A DNA stretch of 64,000 nucleotides from Metallyticus violacea (lineage: Eukaryota; Arthropoda; Insecta; Mantodea; Metallyticidae): positions 68,885,501 through 68,949,500 of the forward strand of contig CM060833.1 in assembly GCA_030762175.1 (NCBI GenBank), given 5' to 3'. Under the pieces are notes generated by a model. It was not told the DNA's origin. It did no database searches and worked only from the letters and a program-made list of their open reading frames with translations. Numbering within the stretch: position 1 is the first letter of the stretch; each line of letters starts with the position of its first letter. Position numbers and translations under genes: made by a program. Of this stretch, positions 21,791 to 33,603 are shown in pieces.

Positions 21791-21867
21791 CCTGTTGAAG
21801 TGCTAAAGTACTACTGTATATTATAAAAAGGATAAGTGATTAAATAATTTCATCATAGCAGTCAGCT

Positions 21868-22012
21868 TAGTAACTTGTTTAAAATCCAAAAAATGTTTCA
21901 GGACTCAATCTCATCATCAGATGGACACAAACTGTTGTGCTGTCGGTGTTCCATTGATTATGAGAGAGGGTGCTTTTGAAACATGTTTTGGATTTTAACA
22001 AGTAAGGTATAA
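21868..22012. mobile_element. PLE pLTR inverted pair (copy E)
   Basis: Inverted arms (21869-21905 and 21971-22010) share CTTGTTAAAATCCAAAA and TGTTTCA/TGAAACA blocks. The left arm read on the minus strand contains CUGAUGAU at 21921-21914 and GAAAC. The cleavage triplet is mutated and stem II is poor, so this is a decayed ribozyme-bearing end. Confidence 0.5.
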
Positions 22013-22219
22013 TAGTGTTACCATGCCAACTGCTATTATCAAATAATATATTGCTTCACTGTTAATAACTTCTGTTAATTCTTCATTAAGTAATGTTGAA
22101 AGTTTATATATTGAATCGCAGAATAATAGCTGCCACTTTCAAAAAGCAAGTTAGCCAAAAAATACAAATCAAAACAGGTGTTATAACTAAGTAGTGCTAA
22201 ACTATGTTTAGAACTGTTA

Positions 22220-22990
22220 AAATTATTGGCTAGATAACACATAAGTGAATATAAGTATTTGCCAGTGAGAGTAAGAAGTTCTTAAATAGAGGTCTACAAG
22301 ATTGTCAAACTCCAACATCACGTACAATTCATGTTCTTTTCCTTTTCCTTCTTTCTTTTCAAAATGACTCACAAAAATCCCATATCTTAGAATAAGAGGG
22401 AAAGTAAGCAACGTATACAGTACACAACTTCCTGGTTTAGAAAGTTTTCCAGACTTCTTAAAGCAAATCAGGCTGAGCAGAGCTTGCAGATTAAGGTATG
22501 TCTGTTTATTATACATGTCTGTTCCAGTTCAGCTCATGATCAACTTTTAACATGAGAAATTTAGTAAGAGAAACTTCCATAATGACATGGTTTTGGTAAT
22601 GTATAAGGTTCAAGGGCATTCTTGTTTTTGGTTTTGAACTGAATAAAATTTGTTTAATCATAATTTAAAAACAGTTTATAAGCTCCAAACCACAAGTTCA
22701 GTTCTATGAATGCATTTTCTGTTTTAATTGACAACTGTTCTGATGATTTTACTGAAATGAATGCATGGGATCATCTGCAAAAAATATCACTATAAACTCA
22801 GTACTGAGATTGCCTGGCAAATTGATACACACACATGTGTGTGTATGAATGTATTAAAAAAGAGGGTTTCCCTTTTAATAATACCCATTTCTGATACACT
22901 TTGGTTAACCCAGTCTTTGAATTTTATTTATTATATATGATTCAGACCAAGATATAGAGAAATTCTCTAGGTCAAAAAATATAAGGATAA
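22220..22990 (-). mobile_element. Non-LTR retrotransposon copy, post-RT region
   Basis: Aligns by eye with 20735-21335 over several blocks: GTACACAACTTCCTGGTT, GTTTTTGGTTTTGAACTGAA and the AAACCACAAGTTCA type. The minus-strand ORF reads CVLYTLLTFPLILRYGI, the conserved post-thumb YHSLFESHLRYGI-type motif of non-LTR reverse transcriptases. It is degenerate upstream. Confidence 0.6.
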
Positions 22991-23779
22991 TTTGTGAAGG
23001 TGAAGTTTATCATTACTAAATAATGATTATGCGCAACATGATTAAGTTTTTACTAAATAAGCTACTTTAAACTATTAAGAGAGAGATGGAAGCATTATGA
23101 TTCAAAGTAATATACCATAGCACCTAATATATTCAACTTTCATGATCAGAAAGATGATGAATAAAGAAGCCTGATATATATTATCAAAATTCTAAACACT
23201 CAGGCTGCACAATGCACGTGAGAGAAAGGAACGAAAACCGGGCAATTGCTACAGGGAGGAACATTTGAACATAATTTATTGTAGTATACATTCAAAATCA
23301 AAAGGACACTGTAAAAATGAGGACCCGAATTATTCAGTTATGATTCCATTAAATAAAAATTGATAATGGCTTGTTTCTAACAAAAAGCTCTAATGTTCTA
23401 CTTGGTACATAATAAATTTTCTTAGAAAACGTGCAAATCAAATATACATTAAATTTACATTATGAAAATACAAATACGTTTATTACGGGTTTATTAGCAC
23501 GGCGACAGTATGAAATACGGGCAATGCAACACTTTGCTGGAGTGCTTCTGGTACTGTTTCGAGAAGCTGAAACAAATAATCCAAATGACATAACCTACAA
23601 ATTATAAAATGGCATTAATAGTTTATATCATAAAAGAAGTGCACAAAGTTACCAGACAAGTATGATTTTTTGTACTTATCGATTTAACTCTATTTTTGCA
23701 CTTAATGCCGATATGCGTCACAAAAATGATCAAATATGCATTAATTTGCTTTTACTGTTATGTCACTTTCACTGACAGT
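22991..23779. other. Intergenic stretch
   Basis: No gene recognised. A CACGGCGACAG segment at 23498 starts the rise in CpG towards the promoter patch. An MTMR9 leader exon may lie here or just to the right; its donor could not be chosen with confidence. Confidence 0.4.
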
Positions 23780-24139
23780 TCTTTAACACGTGCTACAGTA
23801 TGAACTAAACCTCGCCCGACTTAATTTTAATTTTATTATACCTCAATTCATATTCCAGCAGAGGCCTGTAGAATCCACAAGATCGTCAACCCCGTTAAAG
23901 CCTTGTAAGCCTAAGCATTGGAGATGGTGGGGAAAGAGGGAAAGGGTCTATCCGCTTAACCGCGCCGGCGACTAAACCGTGCAGTTAGGTGAGCCCCGCT
24001 CTTTGCTAGACGTGCCAGGCCAGCCAGTTGAGATTCTGATGGAAACAGGGTCAGAGAAGAGAGCCGAGCGTAAGGTGTGCGACGCAAGATAATGCATTTA
24101 GGCTTCGCAACCAAGTATAACACAAGACCAAGACTTTAC
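23780..24139 (+). promoter_or_regulatory. CpG-rich patch with probable ZMYND8 leader exon; candidate divergent promoter
   Basis: This is the only CpG-rich sequence in the window; 23945-24110 alone has about 14 CpG in some 165 bp. It lies between the divergent starts of MTMR9 and ZMYND8. A consensus donor (ACAT|GTAAGTATG) at 24139/24140 fits a non-coding first exon spliced to the acceptor at 33144. In methylated insect genomes, retained CpG marks unmethylated promoters. The exon boundary is an inference, and no ORF of note starts here in ZMYND8 frame. Confidence 0.5.
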
Positions 24140-26282
24140 ATGTAAGTATGTTCTCTAAGATTCAACAATGTGCATAGTATGGTTTACGATTATTGTGGGG
24201 GGGAAAAGGTATCATAAAGCATATTGTCTAAGACTAGTCTTACTTTACCTGTTTTGTAATAGCGTTCATACTACATTGCTTTGTAACTTACAAGACTTAT
24301 TCATGGCCCAAGCCAGACTAGACTTGCTATCTGCCAAACGCATGTTATTTTGTGTGCTGTGTTGTGGAGCAGACAGAAATGTTTCAGACACCTGTGTGCT
24401 TATTGGCCTCAGGTATAGGTGTGTTTATATTGTTTGGAACGTTTCATTGAATCGTTTATGTTAAAAGCATAATGCATTATAAACAACTTATTCCATAGTA
24501 ATACATTAATACTATTTTTATGCAAGCTTTTCCTTGTATGAGATAATAGAAGTAATACTTATTGTTTTATGTCTTTGTTTGCTAATTAAGAATTAATGTT
24601 TTATAGTTTTAAACTCTCAATAATGTAGTTTATGTCTTCAATAAAACAACAAAAACTAACATGGAGATATATAATTTTATTTTTTTAAAATTGGTCCTTT
24701 GTTTTTCAATTTGAACTAGCATTTAGCATTTTAGACAAATAATGAATTTTTGTTTATTTATAGCAATGTGGTTAAAAGCAATTTGAACTGCTGCAGAATG
24801 GAACTGAAATTTGACTGTCAGTTGTGCATGATAAAATACCCATATCAGAAGCAATTGTTGTTGTTTTGCACTAAATATATTGTACTGTTGAAATTATTAA
24901 ATTGAGAGCCGGTTATTTTTAATGAGAATGATATCCTGTATGTTGTTGTTTTGCATATATTGTATAGAGTTCTCAGTTATAATATGTACATTTGCTTTGT
25001 ATATTGGATTGCCACAACTGTGGTGTGCAATTTTGTCGAGATATCTAGCATAACCTTAAGTATTAATTCTAGACACCAAATCATTTATTATGCAAAGATA
25101 GCAGATGCATGCATTTATTAAACTAATAATATTATGAAACAATGTACATTAGACTCAATACTAGAAACAGGAATTATTTGTATAGGCTGGCTAGCTCATT
25201 ACAGATTTTCCAGAAGGGTGCCTACTATTCTGTAATTCAGATATATAATGGCCTACCCAACAGAATTAAATTATTAAAAAAATGAACGTAAATTCATATC
25301 TTTAAAAAATTCTCATAGAGAATTCGTAACAGGTCACACCTTCTACAGTGTGAATGAATATTTTATACTTAATTCATTATATATATTTGTATTTTTTTCT
25401 CATTTTCAATATCCTAGAGCGCTTGCTCAACCCAAGATCTACAGAACATGATATATACATACAACAACCATTATATAATGATACAGATTACAAGCATAGT
25501 GAAATTAAGTACCAGCTTCTTTTGTCTATGTAGAGTTGTTGAACTGTTTGCCACAAATATAGAATTGAAACTTTCCAAATGAATATTAATTAATATCTAC
25601 TATTCATCCATTCAGTGATATGTAGTGAACATGTTGAAGAGCATGCCTACTTAAAAATGGCAGGGTAATGACTGCTGCACTGAAAAAATATAACACCAGC
25701 TATCCTGTTATTTTTTTGCATAATGATCAAGTGTGCAGGAAGCATCATCACTCTTGTCTGACTGATTCGTATAATGGTATGAGTCACCTCTTTCAAGAGA
25801 TGACCAATGGACTGAGTAGGTTTATTTCATATCTGATCAACTTCCTGAAATGATGATATTATAATATATGTGATGGCTTCAAAGGATAAGCTTTTGAATT
25901 GCATTTTGTTATAAGTAATAAAAAGTACCTATTTGTCAGCAGAAAAATTTAATTATTCTGTATGAATTTAATAGGTTATATGGTTTAAATTGGGAATTTA
26001 TGTTTAGTTCATCTGTACTGTTATGTTATGTCTTCTCTACTCTCCCATTTGCTTTCTCTATAGCTATAGTTGTGTACTTCTAATTGATTTTTAACCACAG
26101 CACTGCTTATAGAATTCGTTATAGGGCTTTCTTTAAATCGCATTATTGAGGGCACAGATGAGCCATTAAAACATTCAGCTTTTCTGCTCTTGCTAAGGAA
26201 ATGAACAGAAAATTATCATTCAACTGGACGTAAACGCATCTATGGCAATGCAAATAACACATCTCTTACTGAGGCTATAATG
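24140..26282. other. Probable ZMYND8 intron 1, left part
   Basis: AT-rich with no recognised transposon. Translations of the longer ORFs (such as 24168-24464, which directly follows the donor) are not recognised and are treated as chance. Confidence 0.45.
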
Positions 26283-26425
26283 TGTGTTCTAAACTTAGGT
26301 ATTCATTTTTTACACTAAACTCCATTTATTTACATAGAATAAGACGCGTTTCGAGAGAATCTCTCCCATCTTCAGTTGCTCACTGAACCGCTGTTCTATT
26401 ACCACTCGATTGTCAACAGCTTCAT
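26283..26425 (-). mobile_element. PLE 3' end copy A5
   Basis: Best preserved A-subfamily terminus in the window. On the plus strand it has TAAACTTAGGTATTC, then ACACTAAACTCCATTTA and the ribozyme segment. The GTCAACAGCTTCA block follows, the inverse of one next to copy A3. The coding part is not preserved beyond the last few codons. Confidence 0.75.
26343..26375 (-). ncRNA. Hammerhead ribozyme candidate, PLE subfamily A, core intact
   Basis: CUGAAGA at 26375-26369 is followed by U, stem II (GGGAG with CUCUC, one G-U pair, AGAUU loop), GAAAC, GC and GUC. Stem III is the two-pair AC/GU. All positions of the catalytic core agree with the hammerhead consensus. Stem I pairing is weak beyond two A-U pairs, as is common in minimal type I PLE ribozymes, which may need dimers. 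Confidence 0.7.
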
Positions 26426-27089
26426 AAAAACAATATTTATAATATGTGTTGTCGGCATATTTTATGCAGCAATTATGGGTGACATATTGAATTGGACATA
26501 TTTTGTTCTTGATTCTTCGTGGTCCACTATCTCACCAGAGTTCTGTCAATGTGTAGAATTCTGGGTCTCCCTCTCTTCTCTTTCTTTTCAATCCAGGAGT
26601 TCAGTGTAGAGTTCTGTAGATGGCAGCAGCATTATAGTTCTAAGGTCCTCAATGTAGAATATTTACTTAGCCAGTTCATATAACATTCCTCACTCATAAT
26701 ATGCATTTAAGAAAATAAGAATTGGAATTTTCAATGTTGCTGAGAGTTGTTTTGTCCCAGATTGGTTCCATTCTATATGTCACTATGGAAGAAATGATAA
26801 TGTTTAAGAACATTATTACTTTGATTAAGTATGGGGTTGGCAGATTCTTTATGAAAAATGCTGTCTTAGTTGCAGTGTTCCCTCTTGTATAAGGCATCTA
26901 ACAGTTTTGTCATTGTTTTCAGGATTATTTTGAGATATCTGAACTTGAGGACAGTTTCCAGAAACTGTTCATCATTCAGAATGAGGATATCTTTTACTGA
27001 GGTTTTCCCTCTTTCTAAATGTCATTTCAACTTCAATTCAATGTGGTATGATACACAATTGAACCATATCAGGATAAAGATAAAAGTGT

Positions 27090-27610
27090 AAGTTACAATG
27101 AATCAGACATATACAAAATAGATAAGAACAATAAAACATGGACAATAAAATAGACTCTTAATAGATATTTGTCAACAAAATAGTGCAATAAATTACAATA
27201 AAATGTAGGTACATGAAAGATAGAATCTAAATTATAATAAGTGTTACAGCAATAAAATATGGACAATAAATAATGAAAATTGAAACTATAATAAATATTC
27301 AACACTGCTATTGTAGGTTTTGTCTATTTAATAAAACTCCAGAATTTTCTTGAATTTAGTATAATTGTTACAGAATATATTTTCTTTAGGAAGGGCAGTA
27401 TAGAATTTGATTCCCCCAAAGAAAGAAAGTCAAGAGTCTCTAGTTTGGAATGGAAAAAAAAAAATGTTGAGTTATCCCTAGGTTATTTTTAAAGTGTGTT
27501 TTTTCCACCTGTTTTTCCAGTTCTGTTCTGTTTGGTAAAAACAGTACCATGTCATCCACATAGAAAATATGCTTAGTAAACACTTCCTGTAGGTGTCTGC
27601 TATGTCATGT
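27090..27610 (-). mobile_element. Non-LTR retrotransposon remnant with YVDD box
   Basis: The minus strand reads KHIFYVDDMVLFLPNRTELE, where the catalytic YVDD of a non-LTR reverse transcriptase is intact. A decayed post-RT region follows (GNQILYCPS, FKKILEF-like) and an AT-rich 3' segment with repeated ACAATAAAATA phrases. Upstream RT motifs are missing. Confidence 0.6.
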
Positions 27611-29494
27611 TAAATCAATGTTAGAATAAGTATGTAATAGGACTCATACTAATTTTGGTTTTATGAATACATTTTTACAATCTTTATTCAGAAATTGAAT
27701 ATTTGTAATATGTTGAATAGTTGCTTTTAATAAGTTTGCAGTTAAATTTAGAACTAACCATATTTGACATATTAATAAGGTTGGAGTTATATCGCCATTC
27801 AGGTGGAAACTTTGTAGCAGCATAAAGTGGAGATCAAACCTCCCTCCCATTTGTTTTCAATCTGAGAATGGTAAATACTATTGCATTCTTTACTTCATTA
27901 TAATTAACTGATAATGAGTCTTATCACATTATAACAGGTGCACTTCAATATATTGTGTCCAAATCATATTTTCTTTACTGTGTTATTGTTTGTTTTTAGA
28001 ACAAAACTCTTCTTCTTCTCTATTCTCTTTCTTCCCTGCAGCAAAATAACTTGAAATAATTATTTATGCTATATTAAGCAGCATGATGCTAAAATACATG
28101 AGTGAAAAGCCAATACAATACTGACACGCACATGTGTTCATCATAGCTGCTGAGTTCGCAAACCATATTAACTGGTGAAAAGAGTTACAATAGATGCCTT
28201 TTCAGTGTGTAGTTAGTTTTCTTTCTTTCCTTTTTTTTTTCTTCTTTTTTCACTTTTAAATTTGTTATGGTGAAGGAAAAAAATAATTTTTCAATTTGCT
28301 CATGTTCTAAATTAAGTTATTAAAGAAAAATAGCAAAAAGTAGAATGTCATTTAAAAGTTGCATGAATAAGTGGCATTACAAATATTGATTAAATTTGTA
28401 ATTAATACTTGTTCTACAACCACTCAAAGTTTTAGGCATAAATTATCAATGAAAGATTAATTTAGCTTCACACTGTTTCTTTTAGGATAACTTCATTTCT
28501 GACTTAGATAGCATGAATGAGAAATCAGTTTTTTTTGCATTCTTAGTTCTTAAAGTTGTTTTGTTTTTTTCTATTGTATATAAGTCTTATTCATTGTGCA
28601 TTATTATTTTCCCTTGAAAAATATTTTTTTTTTTTGTATAATCAATGCACTACGCTGCTTGCAGCAGCTTATGCATTTCATGTTATACATATATTTGCCC
28701 TTCTGCCATCCATATTGTGAGTTTTTCTTACCCATATTAATGCTATAGCAGCTTAGACTTTAGCTGTATAATGCAGAGGGTTCTGTATATTTGACTTTAG
28801 CAGATGAAATTTCCAAAAGATGAAGTCAGATATCTGAAGATGCCCTTGAGCTTGCGCCAGTATGAAGCATAATACTGAAAATCCAACAGAGCATAGGACT
28901 AAATAAAAAATAAATTTAAATATATAATTGCCCATTGGGACTCATAGACCATTAACCTGCAATCTTTTATGTTAGAAAGACAGTATTAATAATTAATACT
29001 AATCGAGCACCATATACTTTATCCTTCCTTTTCTTGTAATTGTTAGTCTTTGGTAACACACTTATTGTAAGTTAACTGATGTGCAAAGTTAATAAAAGAA
29101 CTTCTTTGTCTCCTTAGAGTTTTATGTTAGAAGAACTAGGTCCAACTGGGTGGAACCAGTATACATTTTGGCTCATTGAAGCAATTTTCTGCATGTTTGC
29201 TTTATGAAACATGACACAATACTGTCTTAATCCCTAATTCTTGCCATTCAACACCATTTGCTCCTGCATTTTCCTCTCTAGATTTTGTTTAATGCTCATC
29301 TATTCTGCCATTTTGTTACAGTTTTAATTACTAGCATAATATTCTTTTTGCCATATTATTTCTCTCCAATGAAATGTGCACAAATTTGATTCATTCTAAT
29401 AGTGACAGTTATATTAAAAATGTTCCACTTTAGTCATACTTTGATATAAATTTTATAAAGAAAATCAATTTAAGGTACAAGATGTGCCTCTCAG
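27611..29494. other. ZMYND8 intron 1, no recognised element
   Basis: AT-rich with several T-runs (28228, 28625). No gene or transposon recognised. Confidence 0.5.
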
Positions 29495-29785
29495 CTTACT
29501 CAGCACCATGGCTGAGTGGCTGGAATGTTCACCTCCAAGGTATCCAGGTTCAATCCCAGTAGCTGTAAATGGGATTGGTATTTGACAAAGTGTTATCTGG
29601 GCAGGTTTCCTCCAGGATTTCCAGTTTTCCCGCCATTCATTCTACCATTTTTCTCACCTCCACCCTCATCTAAGTAATGCAATCTGGTAATTTCTCAGTG
29701 CAAACATTCAAAATGGCTACAATACTGCTATCTAACAATAAATTGAACTCCAATAAGCTGGGCATTAGACATCACCCTATTGCAT
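29495..29785 (+). mobile_element. SINE type 3 (tRNA-derived)
   Basis: Head: CATGGCTGAGTGGCTGGAATG (box-A-like, class II tRNA-like spacing), then CCAGGTTCAATCCCAG (box B). Body has the GCCATTCATTC block and a pyrimidine stretch shared with the minus-strand copy at 58685-58972. Confidence 0.7.
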
Positions 29786-30419
29786 CATATAAAATGGAAA
29801 AACTTTAATTTGTGTAACTACTAAAAATATTGTCATTAACTTTTGCATTTGGTTTCTTCTTGCTTAATTTTTGAAGTAAAGTGCTATTTTTGCTACTTAG
29901 GAGTGTTTCTCTCTCTCGGTAAAAGGTAATGCATTATTCTACTGGGCTGAATTCCATGCACAGTATATGGTAACAGAGAGTAGGTGGAAGGCACAAGGAT
30001 CCTAATTTTTTAATTATTAGAACTTAAGAGCCATCATTGTTTTATATAAGGTCATTAAAATATATGGCTGCTACATTGTCATATGCATCCTGGAAGAATG
30101 CCCCTGTATTGACCGATATTCCTGTTATGTATGCATTCCTACTGGCCTTGATGTTGATCACCCATAATCTAGGAATGCCTAAGAGTACATGACTCATACC
30201 ATTTGAGACGATATGCATTAGTCAGTACAGTTGTTCTAATGGAGATATGTGTGTTTAAAATAATGTGGCATTTGACTGTGAAAGAATAAATTTTTCTTTG
30301 TAAAAGTTACTTTAAAAACAGTTCTGTTACTGTGCTTGAAGAGGATTTATTGAAATTCTTCCCATTTCATTGCCCCCCTTCAAGAAGTGCTATACAAAGA
30401 CTAATGAGTAAATTCTAAA
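29786..30419. other. ZMYND8 intron 1, no recognised element
   Basis: No gene or transposon recognised. Confidence 0.5.
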
Positions 30420-30910
30420 CCCGGTGTGTACATTGTTGGATAAATCAAATTCCCAAAGACAAATGGCCTTAATAGAGGAAAACTTGGATGAAATCAGAGC
30501 CAACCTAGGGCATTTGCTTCAAAGCTCAGTAGCTAAACTTTCATAACAAATGTTTCTCTTGCCTTCTGCAAGAAATGCAACAAAGTTACTTATGCTAAAA
30601 GCACATAGGTACACTATGTTCATGCTTTGCAGGAATGTGATTCAGTTCAAAGAGTGTATTATTACATTTCAATGAATAAACATGAAATAAGCAAAATTTT
30701 AGTTTATGAGCTTAGACTAGTAAGTGACTACATATTCTTGCAATATGGAGCTTCTATTTGGACAAAACTTTCAACATCAACTCTTAAGATTCATAATCCA
30801 TTTGTGCATCCAATGTTGTAGGGAGCGTTTTGCTAGCTTAGGCAAAATAGGCCTAGCTGTCACTTTGGAGCCAGACCCCGTACTATGACTATCATCCTGT
30901 GTTTTTAAAT
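30420..30910 (+). mobile_element. Tc1/mariner-like transposase remnant
   Basis: Across frames the plus strand gives SQRQMALIEENLDEIRANLG, then a SSVAKLS helix. LMLKAHRYTM and QECDSVQRVYYY follow, then a diverged stretch ending KIHNPFVHPML. This order corresponds to the DNA-binding end and first part of the catalytic domain of the transposase type at 14440-15960. It is dead and lies in ZMYND8 intron 1. Confidence 0.45.
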
Positions 30911-33143
30911 TGGGGGTTTGAAATACATTTCATTTTTTCACAGCACACCAATACTCAAGCTATTCATAAGAAAGTGGTACAAAAAACAGCATTTGTTACT
31001 AATAAAAATGTCTCTTGTAGTGTTGTTGAAATGGATGCCTTGGAAAAGATCAAACACAACTGAAACTGGTCTTTCTTTTATATTCTGAAGGAAGTAACTT
31101 CTGTTTAATCATTACTTTGTAATATTTTCATTTTACTGAAATAATTTTAGTTAGATATTAACTTGCCAAATTTTAATTCAGGTAAATAAAATGGATATCA
31201 AAGCACTAAGCTTATAGAGTATATTGAAAAGAAAATTTTTAAGAGCCAGAAGCAGTTATGTTTAAAAATGTTACTTAAATTATACATATTTCTATGATCT
31301 GTTTTGTACAATGCAGCCTACAATCTACACATAGTGTAATTGTATTATAATGCACAATTAATGAATATGATAAATTGTTTAGAAAAATAAAGACTAATAT
31401 TCTAGGCATTTTAGATATTGCAGTATAATTTAAAAATGCCTTGAAATGGCTTTACATGTTAGAATCATAATATTGTGGTCTATCAACTCAGTTGCTTTTC
31501 AATTATTATTGTTATTTTTGGCTTCAACAATCTGATCATGTAACAATATATTTTTCCCTCATAAATTGCTATGGGTTGAGAATTGTAGTTCACATTTGCA
31601 TAGCTTTGCATTAAGAATTTAAGTCATTGTGATATGTTGGACTGATTTGGTTTATCATGTTAATATTCAACTCTTTGGTTTTTTGTTAAATGTGGCATGT
31701 ACTAGTTGAATGAGCAATTAAGTATATATGTATATGGATTACTAAAAGCATAATCAGGTAATTTTATCACTCATTTCTGTGGATCATTATATTTCTTTGC
31801 ATGCTTATGCTTTAAGTATATGCATATATATACAGCTAATTTTTCAGTAACAGAATAGCTAATTTACTAAAGTGGAACCATAAACGATTAAAGCTAAAAC
31901 CATTATCTTACTATAAATGAGAGAGTTTAATATATAAGTTGAGATTTTATGATAAGATCATTTCTGATCTGATATAGTATGGATATTGATACTTAAGGTT
32001 TGTACCTTTATCTACATAAGTAGCCCACTACACACATTATAATAGCATCTCATTAATAATGCATTTTGCAAGTCCATTATTAACTCTTTAACATCTTTTG
32101 TGCCAGTACTGTTAAAAATAAGCATTAGAAAATAGATCAACAGCTAGCTGCCAGAACTTTTCCCATTTTTATGCCAGATTAGTTGCATCAAAGAGCATGT
32201 TTCATATGTGTTTAATTTGTTTCTCATTAGTAAACACTAGTTCAGCTTTTTGATGGCCTATTCATAACTTTATATTAGTAAATACAGTATTTCCTTCTCT
32301 GATGCATGTTTTAGTAAATGGCAGATTAATTTCTTAAATTCATAGTACCGCTATACTAATAACTTATGATCATTACTGTATTGTTGATGTGAGAAGTAAA
32401 TAAAGCTTAATATGAGAGAAATAATTTCCAAGTGTACAGCCAAACTCAAACAGAACTTTCAGCTTATAGTGCAGGTTCTGTACCATTGAGTTATCATATC
32501 CTTTGTCTCAGATAAAACTGCAAACTTCTTTCATCTAAATCTACATGTACTGGAAACCTTGAAGGATATCTTAGTGAAGAAGATTTAAGTCCTAAGAGAT
32601 AGCTTTGAATATTTAAATACTTTAGCCTGGATTCTAGTTAAAACACTGAAATTAATTTTAAAATAATTATGTATAATTATAAATGTGAAACTGTAAGATT
32701 GTGGGGCAACAAAAATACATCAAAATTAGAATAGTGTGCTCTGATAGGTTAATTTTTGTATCCATAGAATTGCAGTTCTAAAATATTGAATAGTAATTTA
32801 TATGATGTGGATCTGTTGATAGCATTTATGATATAATCTTTGGTTGCACATTGTATAAAAGTGCTAGCCTAGCTTTGGCCTTTGGATAGTAAACTTCCGG
32901 CTGCAAATTAAATGGTTGCTTTGGATGTATATTTTCTTATAAATATTTTCATTTTATTTTATTAAAAATAGCAAGTTATTCTTTGAATTGGAAATAATTT
33001 ACAGTATGGTAGACATCACTTTTTTTTCCTTCACTTGTAATTTTTAAATTTCTGAAAATTTAGGAACAATAACAATAATAATACAATGATTTTTGTTCTT
33101 TAAAACTGTCAAACTACTTATTTCAATTTTCTTTACTTTTCAG
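30911..33143. other. ZMYND8 intron 1, right part
   Basis: AT-rich with no recognised element. It ends with the acceptor tract TTTCTTTACTTTTCAG. Confidence 0.55.
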
Positions 33144-33268
33144 CTGTAATGTTGCCTCATGAAATAGGTTCCTGTTGGTATACCTAATGAAAACAACCAA
33201 AACAGTCTTGTTTAAGCTAAAAGTTTTATATTCTGTCACATTTCTCTGCTGTTACATGAAGTATCAGT
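33144..33268 (+). other. ZMYND8: ZMYND8 5' UTR part of exon 2
   Basis: Untranslated sequence between the CAG acceptor at 33141-33143 and the ATG at 33269. It contains upstream ATG triplets followed quickly by stops. Confidence 0.7.
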
Positions 33269-33603
33269 ATGGAAAAAGAAAGCAGTGAAAATGATGTAAG
33301 TGCAAATGGTGAAGCTGCAGAAAGCTCCCCTGCCATGGATGAAGAAAAGCAAGAGGGGCAAAGATCAGATTTCACAGAACAAATTAAGCAGGAGCCTATA
33401 GAGCAAAATTCTGAGGAAGATAGGACAGATGGTGAGAACAATACAAAAACATTAGAAACTGTTGAAGAGAACGTTGAAAGCAATGATGTCAAAAGAGAAG
33501 GAATGGAAGCTTCCCCAGGAAATAATCAGGATCAAAAAAGCAACAAACAGTCCTCAGTGAAAAAACTATCTTCAAGCAAACTAACTAGTAATGTTAAAAA
33601 TGG
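33269..33603 (+). CDS. ZMYND8: ZMYND8 orthologue, first coding exon (acidic N-terminus)
   Basis: Encodes residues 1-111 plus two bases of codon 112. The segment is hydrophilic and low complexity, rich in Glu, Ser, Asn and Lys, and presumably disordered. It contains IKQEP at residues 39-43, a psi-K-x-E SUMO consensus followed by acidic residues. It has no recognisable homology to the vertebrate ZMYND8 N-terminus. Assignment rests on the in-frame splice (GG|GTAAGTG donor at 33603) to 35922, giving Gly112, and on the chain of exons to the reader domains. The start is the first in-frame ATG after the acceptor. ZMYND8 is a nuclear reader of acetylated and methylated histone tails. Confidence 0.75.

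Noticed and set aside
24168..24464. 98-codon ORF just after the putative leader exon
   Set aside because: Lies in the predicted intron, Cys-rich by chance composition, no similarity recognised.
33226..33492. 88-codon minus-strand ORF rich in Ser
   Set aside because: Antisense shadow of the first ZMYND8 coding exon.
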